From Cyprinodon diabolis (taxonomy: Eukaryota > Chordata > Actinopteri > Cyprinodontiformes > Cyprinodontidae): a DNA stretch of 64,000 nt. The stretch is taken from NCBI GenBank assembly GCA_030533445.1, contig CM060083.1, positions 27,764,666 through 27,828,665 on the forward strand, in the 5' to 3' direction. Positions 11,826 through 22,250 of this stretch are shown here, one piece after another (the stretch's first letter is position 1; every line of letters starts with the position of its first letter). The notes beneath the pieces are model-generated. The model was not told where the DNA came from, did no database searches, and was given only the letters and a program-made list of their open reading frames with translations. The position numbers were made by a program, and so were the translations under genes.

Positions 11826-12104
11826 TGTAGTCACAAGTAATCCTAAAAGTAGCTCTAAATATGATCCAATAAAAAAAAAAAAAAACAATTTTTACTTAGA
11901 ATGGGAGAAAGAAACTATTATCAAAGCACCTTAAGCCTCAAGAAACTCCAAAAGAAACATAATGCTGTGATAATGATGACTTTTAGTGATGCTAAGCATA
12001 TCTAAAGCAAAGAAGTACTCTAACAGAGGTAGCTGTCTGAATGATGCACCACCTAAACTGTGGAGTAAAAAAGCACATGAACTTAATCGGCAATCATACA
12101 GTTA
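11826..12104. other. no recognised feature
   Basis: AT-rich flank of the Tc1 element, with a poly-A run at about 11871-11885. Confidence 0.5.
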
Positions 12105-12300
12105 ATATGAGGTGTAGTAAACTTTATTATCCCCATAGGGGAAAATAGTGTCAGCGGCAAGATGGCTTAAAGATACATTTATTTAGGGTAAATAAGTTAT
12201 AGGAAAAAAATGTTGAATTATTAATAAAAAGTAAAAACATTTACAAACAATACAGCAAAAAAACATTTAATTATTTTCTATGTACTGTATACTGCATTCA
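12105..12300 (-). mobile_element. LINE 3'-tail fragment
   Basis: An ACTTTATTATCCCCATAGGGG-type end, the reverse complement of the AATAAA-bearing tail seen on many teleost L2/CR1 LINEs. No coding part was recognised. Confidence 0.5.
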
Positions 12301-12855
12301 ATTATATTTTTTTTTTCAAAATTGAAAAAAGGGGTTGAAAAATATATACATAATGAAACACTGGACAAGAGGAGGTATTATTTATCATACGCTCCATATA
12401 CATAGAGGGAAGATGTAAAAGAGGTAAGAAAGTATATACTGTATGATTTACTGTAAATGATGAAAGCAGAGAAAAAGATGCATTGATCTGCCCGCCTCTT
12501 CTCAACTTGATCCTAAGAGAAATTTACCAATCAACACTTCTCTATTCTTGTGCCAGAGTTGGGTCAACAGCTTTGGTCCTTTTAAGGTTTTTCATTTAAT
12601 GTTGGGTGTTATGCAAAGAACAACCAGCTAAAACAAGCAGGCAATCGCAAGAACATTCTGACAATGTATTTTGTATTAATGTAGACTTACCTAAGTAGTA
12701 GACTGACCAGAAAGGTCAGTGGTTAAACATAACAACAAATAAAACTTATGTTCCAAAGCATTATGTGACTATTATTTAATTTTATTAAATTTCATCATTA
12801 TGAGACAAATTTCTTCAGTCTTTTTTTTCTTTGCTTTCCTTGATTCAATCAATCA
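12301..12855. other. no recognised feature
   Basis: AT-rich, with no repeat or exon recognised. Confidence 0.5.
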
Positions 12856-13180
12856 AACCTGGATAATGACACCTGGTTACGCCGATCGGGGGTCACTAAA
12901 ATTCTCTACTGTTTACTGTGTACTCTACTCACTTCTCTACTGTTATATACTCATTACTCCATCTAGACAGTGTCTTTCCCATGACCAAAATCGAATAAAT
13001 TAGAAAAGAATCCCAAAGGAGTAAATTCTGATAACTTAATTAAGATAAAAACGACTCAAACTACGGAAAAAGTTAAAATGATCAAATGGATTTATGTTGC
13101 CTTACAGAAACTTGGCTGCAGCAAGTGGATTATGTGAGCATAAATTAGGCAACTCCTTCTTGTTATTTAAATTTTAACAT
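12856..13180 (+). mobile_element. decayed second copy of the left-edge LINE (ORF1/ORF2 junction)
   Basis: The plus strand matches three blocks of the element at 1-1260. The first is the ORF1 segment around its premature stop (12,865-12,903). The second is the ORF2 start, from an [12 protein letters not shown] part to NKL..IPKGVN (about 12,930-13,080). The third is the endonuclease CLTETWLQQ region (13,100-13,170). The blocks are joined with internal deletions. The first block carries CGA where the other copy has TGA, showing the ancestral codon was arginine. Confidence 0.75.
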
Positions 13181-13266
13181 AACCATTCCAAAAAAGTAAA
13201 AAAAAAAATCCTCTAGACTTTGTTTCCACGTTTGAAGACGTTTTGCCTCCCATGCAGCAAGATTTT

Positions 13267-13455
13267 TCAAGTCAAAATGTCAGACATAACATTGAGTTCA
13301 AAACTTTATAGAGCAAACTAAAACAACCGGCATTCCAAAAGGGGCTGATCTGTTCATCAGTTTCAATTTGCATGTTTTCTAAGCAAAAACAAGGCTTTTT
13401 TTGGTCCACTCTACAAAGCCTCAAACTCAATGTTTTTTCTGACATTTTGACTTGA
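13267..13455. repeat. inverted repeat, 47-bp arms with 95-bp spacer
   Basis: Arms 13267-13313 and 13409-13455 match at 40 of 47 positions in inverted orientation, starting TCAAGTCAAAATGTCAGA. The right arm abuts a LINE 3' tail (13,450-13,560). It could be a foldback element or two opposed copies of one short repeat. Confidence 0.7.
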
Positions 13456-13560
13456 CTTTATTTGTCATTTTGTACATACAGGGTGTATACAAAAAGAAAT
13501 TTCATTCAGTACAGCTCTCAAGACATTTTCATTTTTAAAGTGCAGCCATGATAAAGGTAA
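13450..13560 (-). mobile_element. LINE 3'-tail fragment, same family as 32,510-32,925
   Basis: The reverse complement carries ACAAAATGACAAATAAAGTC and a TGTATACACCCTG-like word. Both also occur in the plus-strand LINE end near 32,850-32,905. Only the tail is present. Confidence 0.6.
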
Positions 13561-14139
13561 GCAGCAGTGATAATGTAAACATATGACTGACAGTTCCATC
13601 CGTTTATAGATTTTTATAAATTGAAATGAATTAAAAGCATGGATAAACCAGAGTGCATGCGTCTTTTCCTTTCTACGAGAAGTGAAAGCTGTAGATTCTA
13701 AGGAAGCTTAGGTCCTTTAGTGTTTGCATCAAGATGCAGCATACCCTTCATAAGTCTTTTGTGGAGAGCGTGATCTCTTCTGGAATTACAGCAAATGAAG
13801 CATAATAAGCTTCTAAAGAACATTGGGTCTCTTTTAGGAACCTCTGAAATGATTTCATAAGAAAAAAAATCTTAATTGAATAAAGAACAACAATGAGTGG
13901 CATTTTCAGAAGACTGTCAAACACCAAGTGGTATCTTCAGTCAAATGTTTCTTCCCTATCGTTGCAAAAAACATTGCTACATACGATCCTTCCTACATAC
14001 AGCTATCAACATGTACAGCAACTTGTTAAAACAAATTCTCTAAAGTACAAAAACATCTGAGTTCTTTTTTTTTTGTTTTTAAAATGAAAGGCTTCTATTT
14101 TGATATGTTTTTTTTAACAGGGGGTGTTAAACTACACCG
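13561..14139. other. no recognised feature
   Basis: AT-rich, with no repeat or exon recognised. Confidence 0.45.
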
Positions 14140-15080
14140 GAGAAACATTTTCAGAATTAAAGGACTAATGTCTCAGGTTAGTGGGGCATAAGAACAAAAA
14201 GATGCTTCTACGTGTTTGGTTCTGGGTATGCTGAGTAGTCAATGATGTGTTTTGGAGCCAAGCCACTCAGTAATTCACAGATTGAAATAGATATTTTAAA
14301 GTCAATTCTCTGAAATACAGGAAGCCAAAGAATTAGGTTGATGTGCTCTAATTTATTAGTTTTAGTGAGGACACAGAGAGTAGCATTCTGAATAGAGTAC
14401 AGCTGTCTGATTGAACTTTATTGATCTTACATTGGAGAAATTTACTTCTGCATTTAGCCCATCCCTTGGAGAGGACTGTGCAGTGGCCCAGTAGCAATCA
14501 GGGGTTAAGGGTCTTGCTCAGGAACCCAGAGTGGAGACAGAGTCGGGTACTTGCAAACTTCTCAGAGCACAAGCACACTGCTCTAACCCACTAGGCAAAC
14601 ACTCTCCCTTTGGATTTTATAAAACACCTTTAAAACTAATGAAGCATCATCAAGTGGCCTATAGATAAATGCATGGATTAGTTTTTTGAGATGCCACTGA
14701 GACATGAGAGTTTTAATACTCGGAATAGAAGACCAACATCACAGTCTTTTATGTGTCTCTGAAGTTTCAGGTCTGAGTCCATTTTTATGCCAAGATTTTG
14801 GCCCTTATCTGTGGTTTTAAGTGAAAAAAAGTTGAGTGATCAATTTTGATCCCTTCTTCCCTATTTGTAGTAAGATTCTAACTTCAACTTTGTTATAATT
14901 ATAAAATAATTATAGAATGCAATGCTGAACAATGTTGAATGCTGCCCTAGATTAAACAATACCAGCACTGTGGTTCTTTCACGGTCTGCATGTATACTGA
15001 TGCCAATGAATGAACACCGTAATAATGGCAGTCTCGGAACTGTGGTGAGCAAAAAAGCCTCCCTGAACGACATCACAGTG
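14140..15080 (-). mobile_element. LINE relic with nested repeat
   Basis: Homologous to 4476-4860 and in the same orientation: blocks such as TTTTAAAGTC.ATTCTCTGA and TTAGTGAGGACACAG...AGTAGCATT...CAGCTGTCTGAT occur in both. Further degraded sequence of the same element follows to about 15,080. A different repeat interrupts it at about 14,413-14,612. Confidence 0.55.
14413..14612. repeat. nested dispersed repeat
   Basis: Starts CTTTATTGATCTTACATTGG and contains GCATTTAGCCCATCC, CAGTGGCCCAGTAGCAATC and GGTCTTGCTCAGG, a dispersed repeat common in percomorph fishes. It splits the surrounding LINE relic, so it is the younger insertion. No clean target duplication was found. Confidence 0.5.
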
Positions 15081-16899
15081 GGCTAGTTTACCAAAGTTGT
15101 ATATTAATTGAAACCCATACAAACCATGCACCATAAACAGCAAAAAAGAGATTAATATTTAATATACTTAGTAATTCCCTGTATATTAATAGTATATTTT
15201 GAATGATTTGGGGAGCATCCCATGGGCTTAAACAACATTAATGTCCTTACAAAACACAGTGTAATATACTCTGCATACAATATACTTTGTTTACCCTGGT
15301 ATTGCTGACAATCAGCCCCTGAATCGATGAAATTAGTGTCTGGTTCAATAAAAGTATGTGACTTGGCTAGAGTTTTGTGTGGCCTTTTAAGATTAACAAA
15401 AAGTACTGCAAATGAATATAGAAGAACATACAAATTAGGTTTTGAACTGTTTTTTTTTTTTTTTTACAGGAAACTAAAACTCAAATTAAGTACTCAAAAC
15501 TGAATGTGACTATCACTGAAATTAACCAGCTTATAGGTCACTTCCCTCTTCACTTTTGAATGTTTTTTATTCAGACCAAGCTCTAAATGCCTGAGCATCT
15601 GGAGGGAACCTTTGTTGGAAGACAGCTGCCTCTTCCATGTCTGCCAACAACAGTTTCACACTCCTTACTTAGCCGACTGCAAGCCATGTGGCACTGTGCC
15701 TCTCTCATTTCCTTAGCCAATAAACATGTCTTCTTTACACTGGGTAAAAAGGAAGCAAATTGCATCTCAAACCTGCAACACTGTGATCAAATGGGCACTC
15801 TGGTGGGCTTACAACATCCCCTCTTTTCAGTACGCTTTTTTGGACTCTCAGTGATATCGAAGCAAAACTCAAAGAGTCTTTTTAGCAGAAAGCTTTTGGA
15901 AATTAACAATACGAATTCACACATCTGATTTTCAAAGGAGAATTTTAGTCATTAAATAAAAAAATACACACAGAGAGAGTCAACTACACAATTGACAAAA
16001 ATAAATGGAAATAAATATTTTGGAACAAAACATTTAAATTATATAGTGATGTAACAAGAATAGAGAAAAATAGCATGATGCTTTGCAGAGGAGGTGCAAC
16101 ACAACACAATAGAAATATACAATCACAATAACTGAAGTTGAAATAAAAAATATGGATATGTGCTGGGATATCTGTATTTATTAAATGGCAAAGTCAGTAG
16201 AGGACAGTTACCAAGGCTTGCTGAATTGGGAATAAGCAGTTTTTGTGGACAGCCGTTTTGGTCCTGATGAACAGCAGAAGGAAGAGACTGCATCAGTTTT
16301 TAACCAGGTTGAGAGGGGTCAGCTGCAGTCTTTCTTGCTTGCCTATGATTCCCTCAGATGTACAGTTCCTAAAGAGAAGGAACATTGCTGCCAATTGCAG
16401 AGATCTTGACGAGAAACACCAGGTGCACTCTCACTAGCTTTTGAAGGATATAATTAATTTCCTTTTCGAGGTAGCCTTTTAAAGTGCCAGCTTTTTCTTC
16501 TTATGGACAAATTATTCTGAATGATTATTTGGTATGTCTGATTGGTTGTTTCATCAAGTTTAATGTTGGATTGCTAGCTGATTTATTTTACAAGATACAA
16601 TATCATCGATACTAGGAGTCGATCTCAAATCTTACAGGTTTTCTTAAGTTTAACTATCCCTATCCACCTATTTTCTTAAGCTCAACCATTTAAACAAGCA
16701 TGCAATCAAACAAAACACACATAAATAAAATAAATAAATAGCACAAAAAAGAGATGAGAAAAAAAACACAAGTATATGTTTATCTATGTACATCTGCACT
16801 TAGAGTCATAGTTAAGTGCAACAGGCAGCAACTTATATATAATATCATGTTATAATAGCATATTATAAAAAAAAGAATTCCACATTCATTCTGCAAATT
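15081..16899. other. no recognised feature
   Basis: Contains a 113-codon open stretch (15,587-15,928, plus) and a GC-richer patch at 16,200-16,440, neither with a recognised domain. Poly-T at about 15,450-15,465. Confidence 0.4.
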
Positions 16900-17205
16900 C
16901 AGACTATTAAAATAAATACATTTATTTTAATTCAGTTGTGTTGTTGCTGAGGTGTAGATTGCTACGTTTTTAAATAGATTGCTCCAGACCTTCTGCGTTA
17001 ACGCAAAATCTACTATTCTGCTGTGTATATAGTATATAGCTACATACTATATATTGTATATAGTATATTTTATGTTTTATATTGTATATAGCTATAGATT
17101 ATGTACTGTGTGTGTATGTTGAATTTGTCTGAACCATCAACACCAACTGAAATTCCTTGTAAGTGCAAACCTATTTGGCAATAAACTTGATTCTGATTCT
17201 AATAA
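16900..17205 (+). mobile_element. LINE 3'-end fragment
   Basis: Ends with AAATTCCTTGTAAGTGCAAA, then GGCAATAAACTTGATTCTGA and a short ATTCT tail, a common teleost L2/Rex1-type 3' terminus with an AATAAA signal. The preceding 200 bp is AT-rich with TATAGTATA-type repeats. Confidence 0.55.
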
Positions 17206-18499
17206 TGCGCAAACTATAGTCCCCGAAAATCATTTGCCATTTGCCCTTGGATAAATAAGGCAATTAAGTCATATAGATCAAGGTGGAGTTTTTATGGAAA
17301 TCTTAAAAACCTCAAGTCCAAAGACTACATTTAAAGACCCTGATTTTATCACTAAATGAAATAATTAAAATAGCCACTATCTTAAATAGTTTTACCCTCA
17401 GCGCCATTGTTTACTTTGTTGACAACAGATGACTACAACACATGATTTTTGTGGAAAGGGCACAATGGTTAGTGTTAAGCACCCATTGCTCACACCACTA
17501 CTGATGGCTCTACATTATGCTCCTTGTCCTCATTTACTTCTATCGAGGAAGTTAACATTTTACCAAAAAAAGATCAAAATCTGCTCCTTGTTTATTGATG
17601 TTCTACTCTAGGTGTTTGATATCATTAGCCCACATGTTGTCAAACTGATTTAAATTTCTGTTTTAAGTTTATTTTATTACCCAACTTTAAGCCTGGTTTT
17701 GATAAAGGTTAGTTTTGAGCCATATGAGCCAAGCACAAAATGCTGAATATCAAAATAATATTTTTATACATAAGTTACATTTTGGACTGTTGACTGCTCT
17801 CTTGAAAAGCCATAATATCCTTAATAGGTTTCAGTTTGGTTTCTGCAAGATACACCCTCCTTATAAAAAAGTCTCTAATTATGTATCAATAGCTACAGAC
17901 TAGTTAGTGCAGTGTATTGGTCTGATAAGCTTTTTGACACCCAACTACAACACTTAGTTTTATTGAAGGCAGAACAAAATTGTATTTTCTGGAACTGTCC
18001 TTAAGCGGTCTTCTGGTTTCCAGAGCAACAGAACCTTTTCTATGCTTGTGAATAACACAGTGCAATAGCCAACCTTGGTAGTATAATAAGTTGCTCTAAA
18101 ATAGTGTCTTAAAACTTGTATTCGGATGACATTTAACTGTATTGTTCATTCAGGGAAAGGTAAAAAGACTGGCTTGCTGTGAACTGCCATTAATTAAACT
18201 TTCGCAAGACTCAAACCCTGACCATTGCTCCTAACAGAAAACTCATCTATGTTTTCTGGCGTTCTCCTTTCAGCCTAGTCTCATAAATCATGTTGTTCGA
18301 TTTGAACCATCAGTGTAGTTGGACAAACATTCAAGAGTGCTGGTAAAATCATAAATTTGAGAAATATTTCTAAACTGACTGTCATTTAATCCATATCTCA
18401 CCTGGAGAAATTATTTATTTATTTATCCCTGTAGTTCTTCTCATTTAGACTTGAAATATAAAATTAATATATATTATATTCAAATATTAAAATTTTATT
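17206..18499. other. no recognised feature
   Basis: AT-rich sequence; only short chance open frames were seen. Confidence 0.45.
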
Positions 18500-18970
18500 T
18501 TTACTTATTTTAACAAATCTGCTGTCACCCTTCTCCAGTTTGTTTAGAATGCTGCTTGAGGATTTTACCCACATCTCACCAGTTTTATCCTGTCTGCATT
18601 GGCTAAATGTCAAATTTAAAACAGATTTTAAAATATCAGTCATGACTTTTAGAGCTTTTAATGGACATTCCCCCTGATATGTCAGCAAAATGTTGTTCCC
18701 TTATTCTTCATGTTGCATTCCCCAGTCTTATAACAAAAACTCCAGGATTTGAAATGCCCTGCTCCTTTCTCTCAATGTGACTACATCGCTTGACTATTTT
18801 AAAAAGAAGTTTCAGACTTTTATTCAGACAAACTTTTAGTTAAATGTTCTAATTATTATTTAAATACCTGTTTTACTGTGTTTGTGTTGTATTAAGTCAG
18901 TATTTGATTTCTACTTGATTCACAATAAAGCATTTTGTGATTTTTTTTACCGATTAAAGGGGATACATAA
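18500..18970 (+). mobile_element. LINE 3'-end relic (CR1/Rex1-like)
   Basis: A plus-strand conceptual reading, with stops, shows HISPVLSCLHWLNVKFKTDF then FKISVMTFRAFNGHSP. Further on are a SLDYFKKKFQTF block and a CACAATAAAG signal. This is the C-terminus and 3' end of a CR1/Rex1-type reverse transcriptase ORF, well decayed. Confidence 0.7.
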
Positions 18971-20598
18971 ATAAAGTTTACTTACATTAAATCAGATTTT
19001 GAATTGGACAGAAGAGGTTGAGTGAACATAAACCTCCATCTTATACTATACATCAATATTACCCTTTATCATGTGGAATTCAAATTTCAAGAAGATATCA
19101 AAAGTCATGTTCTTCTTCCATGAAATATTTAAAAAGACCATAAAATCAGTGACTGGAAGATTCTTTCTACATTTCTACTGCTAATGTACACAAAGCAAGC
19201 AATATATACCAAACTAACAACAATGACTTCAAAAGGCAAGTTGAAAGGTACTCTAAATTCTTTATGTGGTGTCTTTGAACATATTCTGACAGTAGAGCCA
19301 ACCAGTTCAGTGCATGTTATAAGTTTGGTCAGCACGCCTGCTTTACACAAAGAATACATGATGAAGCTACGGTCTTAAAAATCTGTTTGAAAAAGTTCTG
19401 CTTATGTGAAAAGCCAATTTTCAGATGCAGTAACTTTTCATATCCACCAAGGAATGGCTCTCCTTTAGATAAACTAAGCAGGATTGCTAAAGGGGTCCAT
19501 GGAGGCTGCATTTCTGTCTCATGTGATTTCCCGAGTTACACTTATATTATTTCTATTATTCATTCATAGCAGTTTTATTAATTATTCATCATTATCTATC
19601 AATTTCAAACACAAGTTTTGAGTTAACACATGTGGAGCATATCAAACCTGCTCTGAATTTCAGGTTCAGTATAAACTAAGTTAAACTGATGAATGAATCC
19701 CAAGGTCATGTAGAAAAACAAGCTCCTTTAGGCAACAGTATTTGATATAAGAAACGCCTGTTTGTGGTTTCCTAACCTTTCTTTTTTCAGATGTGAGGTA
19801 AACTACACAGGATATGAACTACCTTTTGCTGTCACTCCACATCCTTCTTATTTAATCTCTACCAAATTCCTTAAAAGTGACAAAACCTTTGGAGTGTTCA
19901 AAGATAACTCATTCTTTTCAAGGCAGTTTTTTTCATAAAAAGCTAGTGATATCATTGTATAGATAACAGAATCAACATTAAGGTTTTCAGAATTCACAAA
20001 AGATATGTTTGCAGTAGATCTGTAATTTATTAACATCTGAATTACTTTCTATGTCACAAAATCTTTAAGTACTGTTTTTTGAAATGTCCATATTTCCATA
20101 TTTTATTGATCCCTTACACACAATGTCCATGAAGTAAGATAATAAGACAGTTTTCATTACCGGTATGTGGTAGTGCTTTGCTACAGAAACACTATCACAG
20201 GAGGGAAAATAACTGCAATAACAGGGGCGTGGCTCTTTATAACGAACAAATATAAAAAACATTTTTTTAACGCAGATAATTAAAATTAAAAAGGGTACGG
20301 GAGCAATGATAATTAATACACATAAAAACTCATAACTTTTTGGTCAAGGCTAAAATGTCATATTTATTTTTACAGTACAAGATTTCATGTTTAAAAATGC
20401 AAATATGGATATATTTTACCCTGTGGATCTAAACTTTGTATAACCGAAGGGTTTCCAGTGCAAAAACATGATGAGCTATGATTCACGTCCAAAATTCTGG
20501 AATATTATTGAGAAAATATTTTCTTAAATATTAAACTCAACAGCCTTCAAGGCAGCAGTACCGGGCATCTTTAAAAGCAGCAAGAGCGGGGATCAGAC
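18971..20598. other. no recognised feature
   Basis: AT-rich sequence; open stretches of 60-76 codons occur on both strands without recognisable motifs. Confidence 0.45.
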
Positions 20599-20603
20599 TT
20601 ACA

Positions 20604-21110
20604 TGTAACGATCTTGGTTCTGTTGTTTTTCTCTAAGTTTTCAGTTTCAAGTTTAGCCAGGTTTTTCATTTTTTTCTAGCTTTATTGGTGTGTCTGGATT
20701 CATTTAAGTTGCTTAGGTTTTTCTGTCTGTCCTCTGTTGCCCCCTTGTGTTCTTTTCCCTTGGCTTCCTCATCAGCTCTAGTCACACCTGCTCCTTATCA
20801 GCTCATTAGTCCTTTGTTCAGTCAGCCATAAATACACTCCCTCTGCAGTCCCTCTTTGCTGGTTACTCGTCTTACCTTTTCTCACCCTGGCTCCTTGATG
20901 GTTTTCCCCTGATGTCTCTATGGTTCTGGTTTGTTTTTGATTTTTTTATGTCGGATTTTTTGGATACCTGTTTTTGTTTAACATTTTTAAGTTGGATTTT
21001 CTGGATTCCTGTTTTTGCTGCCTGATCTCCATTAAACCTTTTAAAACTCACCCCTGCCTGTCAGCTTCTGCATTTGGGTCCTCATAAAAACCTCCAAACA
21101 ACCCTTGACA
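20604..21110 (+). mobile_element. solo LTR of an LTR retrotransposon (507 bp)
   Basis: Begins TGTAACGATC and ends CCCTTGACA, so it has TG...CA termini. A perfect 5-bp target duplication TTACA flanks it at 20,599-20,603 and 21,111-21,115. Inside are a TATA-like CATAAATA at 20,827 and a polyadenylation signal ATTAAA at 21,031, in the right order for an LTR on the plus strand. No internal coding region is present, so it arose by recombination between two LTRs. A 5-bp duplication fits Gypsy-type elements; the family is not certain. Confidence 0.85.
20827..20834 (+). promoter_or_regulatory. TATA-like box of the solo LTR
   Basis: CATAAATA followed by a CTCCCTCTGCAGT block. The same arrangement occurs on the minus strand at 59,501-59,522 in another LTR-like repeat. 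Confidence 0.5.
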
Positions 21111-21115
21111 TTACA

Positions 21116-21664
21116 TTTACTTTTGAGGATACTATGCTGACATTTATGCCAATCTGCTACAAACAGAGAGGCCAAAAACACAATAGTCACATTACTGAAG
21201 CTACAGACATCCAAGTAAAAGCTTAATTAGTAAAAGAAATTCCACACTCCAATTACTGTACTCTGTTGTTGTGAGAAAAAATGTATTTCTTCCCCACACC
21301 AGAAAAAATTAATATATATTAGGATTTGTGAAATTTAACAGCTGCTTCTTATAATATAGTCATGCGCAAAATATTTATACCACTGGAAGGTATAAAAACA
21401 ATCTTTTAACTCTATCAACATTTTCCTAACTGGAAGTAGTATTAAGATTTCAAAGGGGCCTAGCCGGGGACCTGACTGGAATCTGAATCTGAAGGCTTTA
21501 CAAGCAGAAAGGCTTAGTCTTTGCATCTGAGAGGAAAGCTTTGCTGCTGCAGGACCGACATGCTATGCTTTGCAGAATGCTGGAGATGCCTCACCTTTCC
21601 AATATGGAGATAAACAGAGGTTAGTTCACTAAAGGTAGGGAAAGAGTTTCCAGCTAAACAAATA
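21116..21664. other. no recognised feature
   Basis: AT-rich flank of the solo LTR. A homopolymer C run followed by T lies at about 21,667-21,683. Confidence 0.45.
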
Positions 21665-21860
21665 GCCCCCCCCCCCCTTTTTTAAAGATTATTTTTAGGC
21701 CCTATGCTGGCCTTTATGTTATTTTCAAAATTAGGTAGACAGGAAATGGGTTTAGAGAGGGGGAAGACATGCAGCAAAAGTCACCGGACAAGGACACCAA
21801 CCTGTGACAGCCTCTGTACATGGGTTGCATGCTTAACCTCAGAACCACCACCGTGCCCAA
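21665..21860 (+). repeat. dispersed teleost repeat (class not assigned)
   Basis: Contains TTTAAAGATTATTTTTAGGCC, GACAGGAAATGGG...GAGAGGGGGAAGACATGCAG and CAGCCTCTGTACATGGG, blocks of a dispersed repeat I recognise from many fish genomes. No terminal structure is clear. Confidence 0.5.
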
Positions 21861-22089
21861 AATTCAGGCTTTTCTTTATTTTTGATCATTTCATTTGTTG
21901 ACTGTTGTGTAAAGCAAGCTAATGGAATGGACTAAACAATGAAATAAAGATGGGTAACTCTATATTAGTTTTCAAGAAGACTTTGAAATCTAAAATTATA
22001 AAAGGTTACAATGAAATTTGACTGAGTTTGATTTTTCAGTTTAAGTTATGTGTTTTGTAATTATGTATTAGTACCAATGTTTTATTGTG

Positions 22090-22250
22090 AATTATTGTTA
22101 TGATGGTACAGGATAGGCAAAAATAAGCCTTGGGGCTTCAGCCTATTTCTTTTTTAGTTGCTGTGTGATGGATTCTTTTGTAAAAAAAATTGTATTTTTT
22201 GTTTTTAAACTGAAATAAAGTAATCATTCATTCATTCAATGGGAACCCAC
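22090..22250 (+). mobile_element. LINE 3'-tail fragment
   Basis: An AAATAAGCCTTGGGGCTTCA block followed by an AAACTGAAATAAAGT signal and an (ATTC)n tail of three units. This is a typical 3' terminus of a teleost LINE. Confidence 0.55.

Noticed and set aside
13215..13260. GAAGACGTTTTGCCTCCCAT resembling a word of Penelope-type repeats
   Set aside because: Only a short match; no reverse transcriptase or GIY-YIG motif nearby, so not annotated.
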